NCBI GenBank assembly: GCA_001683735.1
Contig: LUGG01000023.1
Coordinates: 372,001 to 436,000, forward strand
DNA from: Grifola frondosa
Lineage: Eukaryota; Basidiomycota; Agaricomycetes; Polyporales; Grifolaceae
Direction: 5' to 3'
Length of the DNA stretch: 64,000 nt
Part shown: positions 32,195-44,062 of the stretch, piece after piece
Layout: every line of letters begins with the position of its first letter
Numbering within the stretch: the stretch's first letter is position 1
Notes under the pieces: generated by a model
The model's database searches: none
Seen by the model: only the letters and a program-made list of their open reading frames with translations
What the model was told of the DNA's origin: nothing
Position numbers and translations under genes: made by a program

Positions 32195-33865
32195 TCATTC
32201 ATTCACATACACTTTGTCGCAATATGGGTTCAAATGCTTCAACGAGTCCTGCCACATTGAACCCCTCACACCCAGGAGTTCCAATGATTGCAACCTTGCA
32301 CCGCACGAGGAGCGATACATCACCCACTTCATGAGCTCGAACGCGCCGAAATCTCCGAGCTTCATGCTGGCCACCTCGAGTCTAGATAGCTCAGGGCATA
32401 TCATCACGTCATGAAGTTCTCCAAGATTGGGGGGGCGGGAGACGCTCAGGGCCCGAAGTAACTCGATCAAGGTCTCCTCCCTTATATCCACCAAACGCAA
32501 CGTCTGCAGCTTCCAGAGCTCCCCCATAAGCCGAATCCAATCATCCATGTCCGTGTGTAACTTCCAGCCCGAGAGGACAAGCAACTCGATGTGCGAAAGA
32601 TCGAACCAGCCGCGCAAGGCAGGCACACATGATTGCTTGGCCTCTATGAGTCCCAGAGTGAAGTCAGGCTCGCCGAAGAGGGCTTCCCCAGGGCGCTGTC
32701 CACGTATCAGAACGTTAGGTTCCTTAGGATTGGCGGGTTCGGATTCGGGTTGTTTATGGGACTGCAAGACCTCCAGCACACGTAGGTCGGCGAGGCTCGG
32801 GAGAGAAGTGGTGTCCTTCGAGAATAACGGTTCACTCACGAAATCGTCATGCACGAAAATGCTGAGTTGCATCCGAAGATTTGCAGGAAGGGACAGGAGT
32901 GCGAGGAGAGTTCTCATATCTCGCTGTAGAACATTCTGCACAGATAACAGGGAGAGATGCGGGAGCTCGACTTTTTGCGAGAACGAGGATCCGGTGGGTG
33001 CATTAGAAAGATCAGGCGAGAGTGCTTGGACCTTCACTGTCTCGAGTGCCTGGTTCTGTTCAAAGATGCGCAGCAAAGTCCACGGGTGTGGCATGGATTC
33101 ACCAGGCTGGGATATCAACTCGAAGTGGACCAGATTTCTGGGGCAGTTTTTCTTCATACAGGAGACGTTAATGCGTGCGAGCGTGAGTGAGCGCAGAGCG
33201 GGAAGTGGGCTTCTGAAGACAATTTCAGACCCTGAAACGAGGTATGTATCTAGTCGGAGGGAGATTTCCTGCAAAACTGAGCAGTCCAGGTTGTTCATGA
33301 TGTACTGGATCTCAACTGCAGTCGACATGGTAATGTGAACGCTTCGAAGACGTGAGATGTGAGGCTCCAGAACCTCGACGATCCCGCTCACGAGTGTGCC
33401 GTCTTCTATATAGCGCCAGATGGAAACATGTACCAACACAGGATGTGAACGACGGAAGAACTCGGTGACTTGAGGGGTGCTATTCATCGAGACGAAACTC
33501 CAGAGTTTGGCACTGTCGACGGCGATGGTGCGCCAACGCTGACAGACGTGGGATACCGCGATGATGTTTTTGTTGTTGAACGTCTGTGCAAGATTCCAGA
33601 AGATTTCCACGAGCAGTTCAGGAGGGAGACGGTATACCGAGACGACCGTGTTGCGGAACCTGTGCAATCTCGTTATAGAGTCATTCAGGGAGCAAATAGC
33701 GCGTTCATAATCCCGCTTCTTCGCGTCCACCGCTTCCAATAGCTCTTTTGCGGTCTTCGCGCCTCTACAAGAGCTTAGTCCAATTTCATCCAGCCCGTCC
33801 CAGTATTGTGCCACGATAAATTCCTCGGGATTCATCACTGGACTGCACTCAAAACCAATCAACAT
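32195..33865 (-). CDS. F-box protein with leucine-rich tail, intact
   Basis: One uninterrupted 556-codon frame. The N-terminus has a helical stretch (AKELLEAVDAKKRDYERAI) typical of Agaricomycete F-box proteins. The F-box follows, VYRLPPELLVEIFWNLAQ ... VSHVCQRWRTIAVDSAKLWS, at about residues 79-125, and then irregular leucine-rich repeats. Such genes are strongly expanded in mushrooms and act as SCF adaptors; the substrate cannot be inferred. It is not a close copy of the F-box gene at 22565-24096, although both keep the HVC.RWR..A core. Confidence 0.88.
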   Translation of the reverse strand: MLIGFECSPVMNPEEFIVAQYWDGLDEIGLSSCRGAKTAKELLEAVDAKKRDYERAICSLNDSITRLHRFRNTVVSVYRLPPELLVEIFWNLAQTFNNKNIIAVSHVCQRWRTIAVDSAKLWSFVSMNSTPQVTEFFRRSHPVLVHVSIWRYIEDGTLVSGIVEVLEPHISRLRSVHITMSTAVEIQYIMNNLDCSVLQEISLRLDTYLVSGSEIVFRSPLPALRSLTLARINVSCMKKNCPRNLVHFELISQPGESMPHPWTLLRIFEQNQALETVKVQALSPDLSNAPTGSSFSQKVELPHLSLLSVQNVLQRDMRTLLALLSLPANLRMQLSIFVHDDFVSEPLFSKDTTSLPSLADLRVLEVLQSHKQPESEPANPKEPNVLIRGQRPGEALFGEPDFTLGLIEAKQSCVPALRGWFDLSHIELLVLSGWKLHTDMDDWIRLMGELWKLQTLRLVDIREETLIELLRALSVSRPPNLGELHDVMICPELSRLEVASMKLGDFGAFELMKWVMYRSSCGARLQSLELLGVRGSMWQDSLKHLNPYCDKVYVNE

Positions 33866-34232
33866 GTTTCAGTATACCTCCCAGAAAAATCATACTCACA
33901 GCTTTTTTGTTGTGTCGGGACCTTCGACGATGCAATATGAAGAGAGACGAAGTTAAATTGAAGAGGAGGAGGTGGTGGATTGCTTCTGATGGCGAAGTTA
34001 AACTACAACAAATCGGATGCGGCTCGACCAGTTTGAACTTTGGTTGTAAGCGCCCTGGCGCCCCACGTGCGCCACAGCATGAAGGAAAAAAAGAAGGTTC
34101 AAGGAATGGGATTGCAATCTGACCTCAGGCAGGTGAGTTCCAAGAACTATGTACAGCTTTAATACTAAACAGTATGTAGCCTATGTCCTCAAGTCCAAAA
34201 AACCAAAACGAGATGCTCGCAGGTAGAAGCTG
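33866..34232. other. Intergenic
   Basis: 367 bp between the F-box start and the SET1 stop, with a short GA-rich stretch. Nothing else seen. Confidence 0.5.
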
Positions 34233-35408
34233 TTAATCTGGGCCCGAGAGAGCCATGTGCGGGAGGATTCCCGCGAATCGATGAGCGCGAGGATTAGCCC
34301 AGTACATTTTAAATGCGCGGGATGCAGCGCTCTCCAGACCGGACGTGTTACACGATGCCTCCCATGCTTTGCGGGCCCATGCCTTCGCACTCGTGAAGTC
34401 CGATACCTGCGAACTACCGTGAGCACAAGGCGCTAGTTGAGACTAAGGTACTCACGAGGACGCAAAACTGGAAAGCATCGTAACAAAAAGAGGCCTCGTA
34501 GTGCACAAGGTTCTCCTCTTTCAGAAGCCGCAGAGCAATCTTAACCTAATGGAACCGTCAGTTCGTCGACAGAATAAACATGCTTTCTCCAATGAGAGCC
34601 GGCCAGATGCAATCCTTACCTTCCTCATCCCCAACGTAGGTTCTCGCCCACACATGCCTACCTCCTCGAACAGTCTCCTTACTGCCGCCCGCCTCCGGTC
34701 GCTTTCTTTCAGCGCTTCTCCCTCTGAGGCACACTCCTCACATGCACATAGAAAGCCAAATGCGCCCTTCAGCTCCTCCGCTCGTTGCGCGCGCGTGCCA
34801 AGCACATCCACGTAATTCACGCAGAGCTCTTCGCCAGCGCTGATGTCTCGCAGCGCGCGGAATGTCATAGTCCGAGCACAAGAATCCCAAGAGCGAGCTA
34901 CATTGGGTGCACAAGAGTGGTTTAGGCGTGCCCCAAGTAGGAACACTCCGTCGCGGTCCGATTTTCCCCGTCTTCTGACCGCAGAATCGTCATCGTCGCA
35001 GGGCAACGCATTTGTCTCGAAGATACCGAGTGCTGGGAGGAGTGCCGGCTGTCCAGGGCCGGAGCTCTTGCGCGCATTATAGAGGGCAAAAAAATCGCGC
35101 TGCTCGTCGCGCGTGCGCTGGGCAAGCGCATTGAGGATGGTCGAGTTTGTGCGCGCGGGTGCCGCAGGCTGCGTAAATAAGGGAGGTTCTGAAAGGATGA
35201 GAGTGCCCTTAGTGATTGGCCTTGTGGCAAGGAGGCCAGAGCCTCCTTTTGAAGGTATAGGTGCGACGCAGACAGGACGAGAGGAAGCAGTGATAGCAGA
35301 GTTTTTGTCGAGCGTCAGCTTTGAGAAGCGTTTCGGACTTGGTTCGGGCGAGGGCCCCATCGACGTTGTGGACTCATTTTCCGTCTCTGTTTCGGTTTCC
35401 ACTTCCAC
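34233..35408 (-). CDS. SET-domain protein (SMYD/SET5-like), copy 1
   Basis: Probable lysine methyltransferase. Three exons (35408-34620, 34545-34456, 34406-34233) give 350 residues in frame. After an acidic, Ser-rich head come GLLATRPITKGTLILSEPPLF (SET-N), LGARLNHSCAPNV (the NHSCxPN core that binds AdoMet), FRALRDISAGEELCVNYVD (the GEEL..Y motif) and a post-SET Cys pair FLCACEEC. The C-terminal VKIALRLL and AKAWARKAWEA helices are TPR-like. There is no MYND zinc finger. It has a paralogue at 44063-45148 with the same two C-terminal intron positions. Substrate unknown. Confidence 0.85.
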
Positions 35409-35644
35409 GTCGGTTTGCTCGTCGGGGCAGTTATAGGCTGGAGCGAGGGTCGGTGTTTTAAATATACAGATGAACGAGAGTGTCTGCTGCTACCAGTCCC
35501 GACTCGAGACGGTGATCTAGGGAGCATGGTGTGGTTATAGTGCTCCATGTACATGGTGGGGAGATCGAGGAGAGAAAACGCAGGATGAAGGGCTGAACGG
35601 AATGAGCAGGAGACTGGGAAGCTGGCAAGAACTCCAGGGAAGAC

Positions 35645-36240
35645 TCACCATGGTGGCCCAAAGACACGCGTACGCAAACGGATATCAAGAAGTTCATTTG
35701 ACACTTCCACGACTACTATGGGACGCGTGGGTTTTGATAGGCACAACGACCTTGACGCCGGGCTCAACGCGGTAGCGAGTGAGCTCACAGGCACAAAATT
35801 CACCTCCGTAACGTTCCTATAGTGAAGATTGATATTGGGGCGCGTCTGGCGCCACCTCCTGTCTGCGATAGCAATATTGATAACATGCGAAGGTAGCGAA
35901 TTCCGCTCTTCTCCAATTCTGTAGAAGCTCAGAGTCGCCAAGATGTCTTTAATCACCGTCCTGGCACCATCGAGTCCCTGCTTCTGGCTGACATCATGCA
36001 GCTGTACCGAACAGTTTGAATGGGCAGCTGAAGATAGCCGGGTATCGTCAATCGACTAGTATTGCGACCTAACTCACCAATAATGGTTCTTTCAACGTGC
36101 ATATAGTAAGATGCGAAACAGTTTAGAGAATTTGCAGGACGTCCGCCACCTGGCAGGGAAGGCAAAGCTGGACACGGTGCTACAAAGTAAATGGATATCA
36201 AAGCAACGGAATGGAGGTATCTACTGCGGTTGGCTGCCAC
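35645..36240 (-). CDS. Possible hypothetical protein, two exons
   Basis: Two adjacent minus-strand frames could join across a GTGAGT...GGTACAG intron near 36000-36078: first HVERTIIG, then LHDVSQKQGLDGARTVIKD ... SHVINIAIADRRWRQTRP ... IVVVEVSNELLDIRL. The phases differ by one base, so a one-base gap would have to be assumed. Composition looks coding. No family recognised. Confidence 0.3.
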
Positions 36241-36425
36241 CTCTACATGGTATCAACTACTACTATAGCTTCTAACTGGTCCCTGGGCGGCAAGGGCGAT
36301 GCCAGATCAAGCTCCACGTGACCGTATCTCCGCTTCCAACTTTCGACGCTCGCGGCTCAACGTTCAACGTTCAACTTGAACTTCCTACTTCAGTCTCTCA
36401 ATTTCTTATTTTCGTCATCTTAAAC

Positions 36426-37451
36426 ATGCTTCAAGCACAGATTCGCCCTCCTCATAATAATGCGGGCGTTCTACGTCCTCCAACACCAGAACTTCCTCCC
36501 GATGACGATACCATTTGTGGCGCTATCAGGTACCACACAAGTCTTTGGAATGTATATCGTAAGGAAAAACATCTACTCCCAAAGCAAGTGTGTCAGTTAA
36601 CAATTGATTCAGAGAAGCCTTTTCCTGGCGCCCCAGAGGTTACAAAAGCTGTTCTCGCAGATGCTGCGAAATTCGAAGCCCGTATCATCGAGGCATCATG
36701 CCGGAATGAGGATATACAAGACAACCACAATGGTATGCATATCGATACAATCACACCAGAAGTTTGCGCATACCCACTATCATTTAGTACCTGCATGGGC
36801 AGCTGCGCTCACGCAAGAGTTCCGTGGCGTCCGCACGGAGCTCACACAGCTGCGTGCTGATGTCAACCAGCTCCGGGCCAACCAAGATGATCTGCGCAAC
36901 AATGTCGCTCAGCTGCAGACTAGTCTGCGCAACGATGTCGCTCAGCTGCAGACTACCAGTAATGGTCTACGCACTGATGTCGCTCAGTTGCAGACTACTA
37001 CTAATGGTCTACGCACTGATGTCACCGAGCTGCGAACCGCAATGGTTGACGTGAAGAGTACCCTCCATGAAATTAACACCTACATGGCTTCGGTAAGTTG
37101 CTTGTTCTCCGTTGAGATACTTATTAACTTCCGTGCCTCCCGATAGAACCGGAACCAGACTCTTGGTTTGAACAACCTGGCGGAAGTTCCATTCCCAGAT
37201 GGCAGGCATCCTTGGGGAATGCAATATCATGGAGTAGGCCCATTGCCGATTCGTATTCCACAAGTCGCTTATCACCTTGCATATCCTAGCAACATCAACT
37301 TCCTCCTCTGACCAGTAAAGCAGATGTTGAAGGACTCTCGGAGGCCCAAAGGAAAGCGTATTTGAAAGGCTATTACCCTAATATTGTGGTCCCTGCGACT
37401 CTCCAGGAACAACAGAGTGCCATCATGAGTGCGATTGGATGTTATTTCTAA
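36426..37451 (+). CDS. Coiled-coil protein with internal repeats (VPFPDG family)
   Basis: Four exons (36426-36732, 36788-37092, 37147-37233, 37290-37451) join exactly to 286 residues. The N-terminal 100 residues hold a Pro-rich PPTPELPPDDD. From about residue 110 a long heptad coiled coil is built from near-identical units LR(N/T)DVAQLQT, about five times. The C-terminal domain reads EVPFPDG ... QLPPLTSKADVEGLSEAQRKAYLKGYYP. The latter resembles a widespread Agaricomycete hypothetical family (possibly the Mug135-like C-terminal domain, from memory). Function unknown. An in-frame Met at 36318 upstream is less likely as start because the region before 36426 reads like leader sequence. Confidence 0.7.
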
Positions 37452-37927
37452 CTGAACATTCACCTCATATACCCCGCGGACGTCGCGGGCGCCTTCGTTG
37501 CTCACGTCTCTGTACACTCCTTTTGCATCTTTCGCGTCGGGACATGGATGCGAATCACATTGCTGGGAAAGCTCCAATCGCCTCTTTTCACCCTTTAACC
37601 CGACGTATTATTACACATGTAACCGAAGCGCCACCTCTCAGACCTTCCTGAGACGGGTGACATCTTTTGCCTATGTATAACCGTTATTCCTCGCGAGTCT
37701 CCCACAGCGATGTTGCAAGGATTAAGAGGCAAACAGAACATGAGCCGTCGAGATGGTGAATTAGTATCTTGACCTGTAAACTGAGAATGATTGCTCGAGT
37801 TTGAGTGGCACCGTACGTGACAATGCTGGTCTGTGACGCTACGTGACCATCGTTGGGCGTCTGATCGACGCGTTAGACTTGCACGTCGCATTCATCTTGT
37901 TTGTGAACATCTGAATAGCGGTCGACG
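37452..37927. other. Intergenic
   Basis: 476 bp between two plus-strand genes. No supported feature. Confidence 0.5.
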
Positions 37928-39744
37928 ATGGCGGACGCCGGTGAGACTGGCTACATACTGACGGTATTTCTTGCTCTGCTGACGAAGTCTATTTACTACT
38001 TACAATCTCTAGGCTTTTTCAAAGGCACTTCAGCAGACCAGGACCGACGGTTCTCAGACAAAGAACTCAAGCTCCTTAAATCAATGAAGTTTCCACCCGA
38101 ATTTGATAAAAAAGTCGTACTAACTACGTACCTCATGAGAGAACATTGGCTAATGTTTGCCTACAGGTTGACATGCGGAAAGTGAATCTGTCTGTCATTC
38201 GTCCATGGGTCGTCAACAAAGTGATAGAACTCGTCGGCTTCGAAGATGAAGTCGTCATCGAGTATGCGATGACTCTTCTGGAAGACAACCAACAGCCCGT
38301 ATGCTCTATTCCATCACAGTCTACTTTTGCCACACTGATCCACCATTCTGACAGACCCTCGATCCACGCAAGATGCAGATCAACCTCACTGGTTTCCTGA
38401 CTAAAAATGCTCCCGTGTTTATGACTGCTCTCTGGAATCTTTTGTTGGAGGCGCAAGAGTCGCCAGCAGGCGTTCCCCGCACGTTTGTGGAACAGAAGAA
38501 AGAAGAGATGCGACAATCGAAAGCGGGCGACACTCGGGCACTGGAGGAGCGTGACCGCCGTGTGCGACTAGATGAAATTCGTCAGAATGAGCGCGATGCA
38601 CGGGGAGGTGGTCGAGGAAGGGGAAGGGGTAGAGGCCGAGGCGGAAGAGGCGGATTTGATGATGACCGCGGTGGTAGGGCGCGGGACAGCGGTTGGGGCA
38701 CCAGAGGAGGGGTACGTCTGTCCTTTCTCTGATTCATATATACATGTCAACATCACTCTTAGCGTCCTGGCGGAGGCCAACCTTATCGCCGCTCCATATC
38801 ACGATCTCCCCCACCCAGGTCTCCCCCTCCACCTCGTCGCAGACGTTCTCCATCGCGGACGCCACCTTTCAGCACGCGCAGCTCCCGCTCGCGCTCCGCA
38901 GGCCCTCCCCGACGTCTCCGTTCTCCGCCTCCGCCCCCTCCCCGTGGCCGCTCGAGCTCGCGTAGTCCACTCCCGCCATCTCGTGACCGCGAGTCCCCCC
39001 TCACCGTCGACGCTCTCCTCCCCGCCGGTCTCCATCGCGCTCCCGCTCTCCCCCACCTCCGCGTCGCCGTCCCCATTCGCCGTCTTTCTCGCCGCCGCCT
39101 CCGCCGCCTCGCGATCGTCGCCCGCGTGAGAGGGATTCGCGAAGTCCTCCACCGCGTAGGCGTAGGCTTTCTCCGAGTGCGCGATCACGCACTAGGAGCC
39201 GGAGCCCTCCTTATCGAGGAGGTGGGTATGGGAGGAGGCGGAGCTTGAGCAGGAGCAGGTCGCCACCAAGGAGGCGAAGACGTAGCCCTAGCATAGAGAG
39301 GCTTCCACCGCCGCGCAGACGAAGAATCCCCTCTCGCTCTCGGGAGAGAAGTCCGGTGCGTAGGAGTAGGAGCCGCAGCCGGACGATGGACGATGATAGG
39401 CCGCCTGCACGTGAGAGGGCGGATAGAATGGACGTGGATAGCGAAGGCCCGGGCGCCAAGGGGAAGGAGAGAGAGCTAGAGAAAGGTGGCGAGCTGAAGA
39501 TCAAGGGACAAGCACAAGTTGAGAGGCGGAGGAGTAAGTGGGACGAGGGTCGAAATGGGGTGGGTAATGTCTGTTCCTCGATCTCATATGACGGCGATTG
39601 CTTATGCATGTTTCACAGAATCAGGAGGACCGGTCAGAGCTGGAGAGGAGGGAAAATGAACTTAAGGAGAAAGCATTGCGCAACAAGGTGGTCAGAACGA
39701 GAAAAGGCAGTACCACCGCCAATCTTACTGCGGGTGGCAATTAG
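37928..39744 (+). CDS. PWI-domain, RS-rich splicing coactivator (SRm160/SRRM1-like)
   Basis: Nuclear pre-mRNA splicing factor. Six exons (37928-37940, 38013-38113, 38167-38298, 38355-38711, 38763-39559, 39619-39744). Exon 1 is only 13 nt. The PWI domain runs from FFKGTSADQDRRFSD through KVNLSVIRPWVVNKVIELVGFEDEVVIEY (the P-W-V core) to MQINLTGFLTKNAPVFM. It is followed by RGRGRGRGRGGRGG, a long Arg-Ser/Arg-Pro region, and the conserved end ERRENELKEKALRNKVVRTRK. One base is missing from the C6 run at 38995-39000; without it the RS domain is read out of frame until the next exon. About 508 residues when the frame is kept. Confidence 0.85.
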
Positions 39745-40517
39745 ATGATTGAACTTGCGGAGTTGGCCACGGGCGAGTGAACTCTTACTTTCTTACTTCT
39801 CAGATACGATCTTTTACTTACATGTATTCATGCGCATGCTACCAGAATGGCAGCCGTCCGTATAGCCGATGGTGTGCTCCATGCCATGTCACCTGTAAAC
39901 ACACTATTATATATGCATGTTTTCCTGTTCATTGATGTGATTCATCCGTATTAGACGTCAGACCGCAGAACAGGCTTCCTTTCTCCCTAGCGACGCGGTG
40001 ATATTTTCATGTCATGCGAGGCTTAAAATTCCGTCCCGCCTTCCTGAATTCCCGACCAACATTGAGCGGCACACTTCTCCGACCCTCTATGGGATGAGTT
40101 CGGCTAAATCACGGGCGCCGTTCACCAGTTGCTGTGCTCTTGACTCCCCGCAGAAATACCGGTTCCGTCTGTGGGGTGCTTCCTTCCGCCTTCAATATCT
40201 ATCTTCGCCTGATTGCATTCCCGTGATTCGTCTGCCGATTTCTCCAGAGTTTTGCCCCATGCAACCATGTGTCTGTCGTGGATCCACAACATGGAATAAG
40301 CACGGATATACGACCTCTATTTGTGCGTCATTATTTGGTGGTGCTTTCTTAGAGCCATACAAATGTTATTTTTTGGGTCACTATCCTGTAAACCGGGAGG
40401 TTGCGAGGATTGCACCATGGGCCAGTATATAAGGTCGCTTAGTATACCCTTTTTGTCAGGTTCTCCAATCCTATCTCTCTACACCCAGTCCTATCTATTA
40501 CTCTTCCTCTGGACAAA
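39745..40517. promoter_or_regulatory. Intergenic region upstream of the AA9 LPMO
   Basis: Non-coding. Contains a TATATAAG box at 40426-40433, about 85 bp before the ATG, and a GTGGGG core near 40172 that fits the loose CreA/Cre1 consensus (SYGGRG). The CreA assignment is only suggestive because the motif is short. Confidence 0.5.
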
Positions 40518-41914
40518 ATGCTCGCCAAACTCGCCATCACCGCTTCTCTCATTGCGTCCGCTGCCGCCCACGCCACCTTCCAGGAGATGTGGATCAATGG
40601 TGTTGACCAGGGCTCATCCTGCGTCCGCTTGCCTGTCAGCAATTCACCTGTTACCAGCGTCACCAGCACGGTATGTCCGCTCAGCATTTGTTATCTTTTA
40701 TTGGGGTGCTAGAGATGACGCGGACACCTTTGCGCTCCAGGACATCGCTTGCAACGCTGACGCAACAAGCAGCCCTGGCATCTGTCAAATCATGCGTGCG
40801 TTTCGTCTGCTTATCGTGCATTACACGACTTCTAACCGACTTCGTGTCCCAATAGCCGGAGATGCTGTTACTGTTGAGATGCACCAGCAGCCTGACGATC
40901 GTTCCTGCGCGACTGAGGCTATTGGTGGCGATCACTATGGCCCCATCAACGTTAGCGCCTAGTATCCCCCTCCATAGCATGTTCTGAACCGCTTTTTATT
41001 TGCAGATCTACCTGGCGAAGGTTTCGGATGCGACGACCGCCGTCGGCTCCGATGCGAGCTGGTTCAAGGTCTCCGAAATGGGTTTGCCATCGAGCGACCC
41101 TGATTACTGGGCAACTGGTGAGCATAAGCACAATATTAATTAACACGGGCCTGACTGACGCTCTGATGTAGAGGTGCTCAATGTAGGGACCGCTTCCTAT
41201 TCATTCTTATCTTCCGCCAACTCTTCTGGTTTAGGACAACTGTGGCCATTTCACATTCACAGTACCTGAAGATATTGAGCCCGGAGACTACTTGATTCGT
41301 GCGGAAGTCATCGGTGAGGAACACTGTAGTACTTCTCTGGGCAGTGCGACGTAAGATCTCATTCGAATTCTTAAGCTCTTCACGTCGCTTCTAGCGTTGG
41401 CGGTGCACAGTATGTACTCGCAACATAGTATAAGCTTTATGGTACTGACTCTGAACCTACAGGTTCTACATGTCATGCTTCCAAGTCAACGTGAGTTTGC
41501 GTTTCTCTTTCTTCGCGGTGATGCAGCTTCACAAATTCCCCCCCAGGTTGGCGGCTCTGGTTCTGCATCTCCTTCAACTGTTAACTTCCCCGGCGCGTAT
41601 AGCGCGACTGACCCCGTGCGTTCATGGTTTATCACAGAAGGGCGGCCTTATACTTATGTTGTAACAGGGCATCCTCATTAACATCTACCAGCAACTCAAC
41701 AGCTACGAAAGTACGTGACCTCCCTCATGGTCTTTGGCATCCGATAAATAATCATATATCTCTAGTCCCCGGACCTTCTCCTTACGCTACGACCTCGCCT
41801 GCTGTTGCCGCAACCCCATACCCAACGACTGCCACATGGAACACTGCTCTCCAACCTTCAACTGTCCCCACTGCTGTCCCCACCCCAGGAACCAAGGGTA
41901 TTGGAACAGCTTAA
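40518..41914 (+). CDS. AA9 lytic polysaccharide monooxygenase
   Basis: Secreted copper enzyme that oxidatively cleaves cellulose or other beta-glucans. Eleven exons join in frame to 281 residues, including two micro-exons of 11 nt (41172-41182) and 15 nt (41395-41409). The signal peptide ends SAAA, putting His at position 1 of the mature protein (HATFQEMW), the first copper ligand. Then PGDAVTVEMHQQP, DHYGPINIYLAKV (second His), EPGDYLIRAEVI, and GGAQFYMSCFQV with the conserved Gln and axial Tyr. The usual ALHSASS loop reads GEEHCSTSLGSAT, longer but retaining a His. The C-terminus is a short Pro/Thr-rich tail without CBM1. TATA box at -85. Confidence 0.93.
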
Positions 41915-42310
41915 AGGAAGAAGTTGCAAGGGGTGGTTTGTTAGCTCTTTTGACGTTCCTCATGTACTACTGCAACGACTCCCAGAAGTGTTTGTAAAAT
42001 TTCAGTCTGCAATCTCAAACGATATAAAAGCCAACAGCTAAACCTTCCGGCCAGTCAAAATCCCAACAGCCACAACTATTTATTAAATATCTGTCAGTCC
42101 TCTTACTTGGAGGTTATTCTCGCCCTGGAGATTATATACTATCACCGGCACACGGGCCGCCCTCTATCCGTTCTTGCAGTACAGCTGACCATCTCTTACT
42201 TGCTGTCAAATGCTCTGGTCATGTTTGTTGCAATTATGGCGACTTGGATGAATAAATACGGGGGCATCAAGGATCATCGCTCGTTAACATTGGCGTTTCT
42301 CCCAACCGAC
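41915..42310. other. Intergenic
   Basis: 396 bp between the LPMO stop and the dehydratase start. A frame from 42107 leads into the dehydratase but shows no homology upstream of 42311. Confidence 0.5.
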
Positions 42311-43904
42311 ATGTCAAACAAAATCACCAAGATTGAGGTAGCTGCCCCTAAACTCCATGGTTTTGAGCGATCAATAATAATACCGTATAGACATTCCGTG
42401 TGCCTCCCCGATGGCTGTTCGTGCGAGTGGAGACACATCAAGGGACAATCGGGTGGGGCGAAGCCACACTGGAAGGGCATACCGAAGCTATTGAGGGTGC
42501 CTACAAGGATCTTACCGAACGGTTTGTTGGCTGGGATGCTGACAAAATCCAAGACATCTGGCAACACGCCTACAGAAGCAGATTCTATCGCGGTGGGCCT
42601 GTTTTAATGGTTAGTGCCCTCTTGCCACAAAACTTCGGGAAGACTTGATTCATATGTTCGCAGTCCGCACTCTCCGGTTTGGACATTGCCCTGTGGGATA
42701 TCAAAGGCAAAAAATTGGGGGTTCCGATCTGGCAGCTCTTAGGCGGGAAAGTCCGCGACCGAGTGAAGGTGTATGGATGGATTGGCGGTGACAAGCCGCG
42801 TGACGTTATCCAAGGAGCAGTGAGTCGTAAGGAGCAGGGTTTCACTGCAGTCAAAATGAATGGCACAGGTGGGTGTCTCGTAGCCATTCACAGGTCCACA
42901 TTACTCAGCGTCAAATTATGTTCTGCAGAGGCGATTGGATGGATTGACTCGCCTACGCTGCTGGAAGACACCGTATCTCGCGTCCGCGACGTTCAATCTC
43001 TCGGTCTGGATGTTGGGATAGACTTCCACGGTCGAGTGCACAAAGGCATGGCGAAACAACTTGCAAAATTACTCGAGCCACTTCAACCCTTATTCATAGA
43101 GGGTACGCGTTCGGCTTTGCCTGTGCAGTGATATTTCAACAGTTTAAACTTTTTCTAGAGCCTCTTCTTCCAACCCAGCCGGAGGAAATTGCTGACCTTG
43201 CAAAGTTGGTCTCTACTCCCATAGCTGTTGGCGAGCGGCTCTACTCCCGCAATGATTTTCGTCCGTACTTGGAACGGCGAGCCATCGACATAGCTCAACC
43301 TGATGTATATTCCTGACTCCTTACGTCGTAATACGCTCATTAGTACATTCTAGGTATCGCACTGTGGAGGCATAAGCGAATTGCACAGGATTGCCTCGCT
43401 CACTGAAACATATGACGTTGCTCTTGCGCCCCATTGTCCGCTTGGCCCAATCGCGCTCGCAGCATGCATGCAAGTCGATGTTGCTGCACCCAACTGTCAG
43501 TGGAATGCTTACTCGTGTATTATACACAGCCGCTGATTTATCATCGAAAGTTTTCATACAGGAAATGAGCCTGCAGGTCTGTGTCTGAAATCTGTTGCAA
43601 CCATTTCCATCTATCGAACAAGCGCCGTCACTGTCAGATGCATTACAACGAAGGAGCAGATCTCCTCACGTATCTTATGGAGCCTTCGGTGTTCGCAATC
43701 AAAGACGGATATGTCGAGGCGCTAGAAGGTAACTTGGATGTTCGTGATCCTGAACGAGACTTGACTGTTTATCTTCTAGCCCCCGGCTTGGGCATAAAGG
43801 TTAATGAAGCGATGGTTCGGGAGACGGCTGCTCGCTGTACTAACGACAAGGCATGGAGAAACGCGGTTTGGAAGGGACCTGACGGGTCGTTGCGGGAATG
43901 GTAA
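42311..43904 (+). CDS. Enolase-superfamily sugar-acid dehydratase (galactonate dehydratase-like)
   Basis: Mandelate racemase/muconate lactonizing family; the expected reaction is Mg-dependent dehydration of an aldonate such as D-galactonate. Nine exons (42311-42337, 42391-42609, 42664-42868, 42929-43102, 43159-43304, 43354-43495, 43551-43576, 43638-43728, 43780-43904) join exactly to 384 residues. Motifs: [51 protein letters not shown], metal ligands in [15 protein letters not shown] and VGERLYSR, then QPDVSHCGGI and the catalytic-His region APHCPLGP. With the KduD-like SDR and polyol dehydrogenase 30 kb away it points to sugar-acid use (inference). Exact substrate not decidable. Confidence 0.9.
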
Positions 43905-44062
43905 TGACGCAGACTGAATTCGGGGAAACAAACATACACAATCGCAATATGTCATGAATAGTAAAACGTCCTAGATCTTCAAATGTAAGTAACTACGCCC
44001 ACCCTCAGATCGCACAAGATCAGCGTGAGTCAACAAAACTCGGGAGAGATGCTACTGTACCT

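Noticed and set aside
32427..33338. 303-codon plus-strand ORF
   Set aside because: Shadow of the intact F-box gene on the opposite strand.
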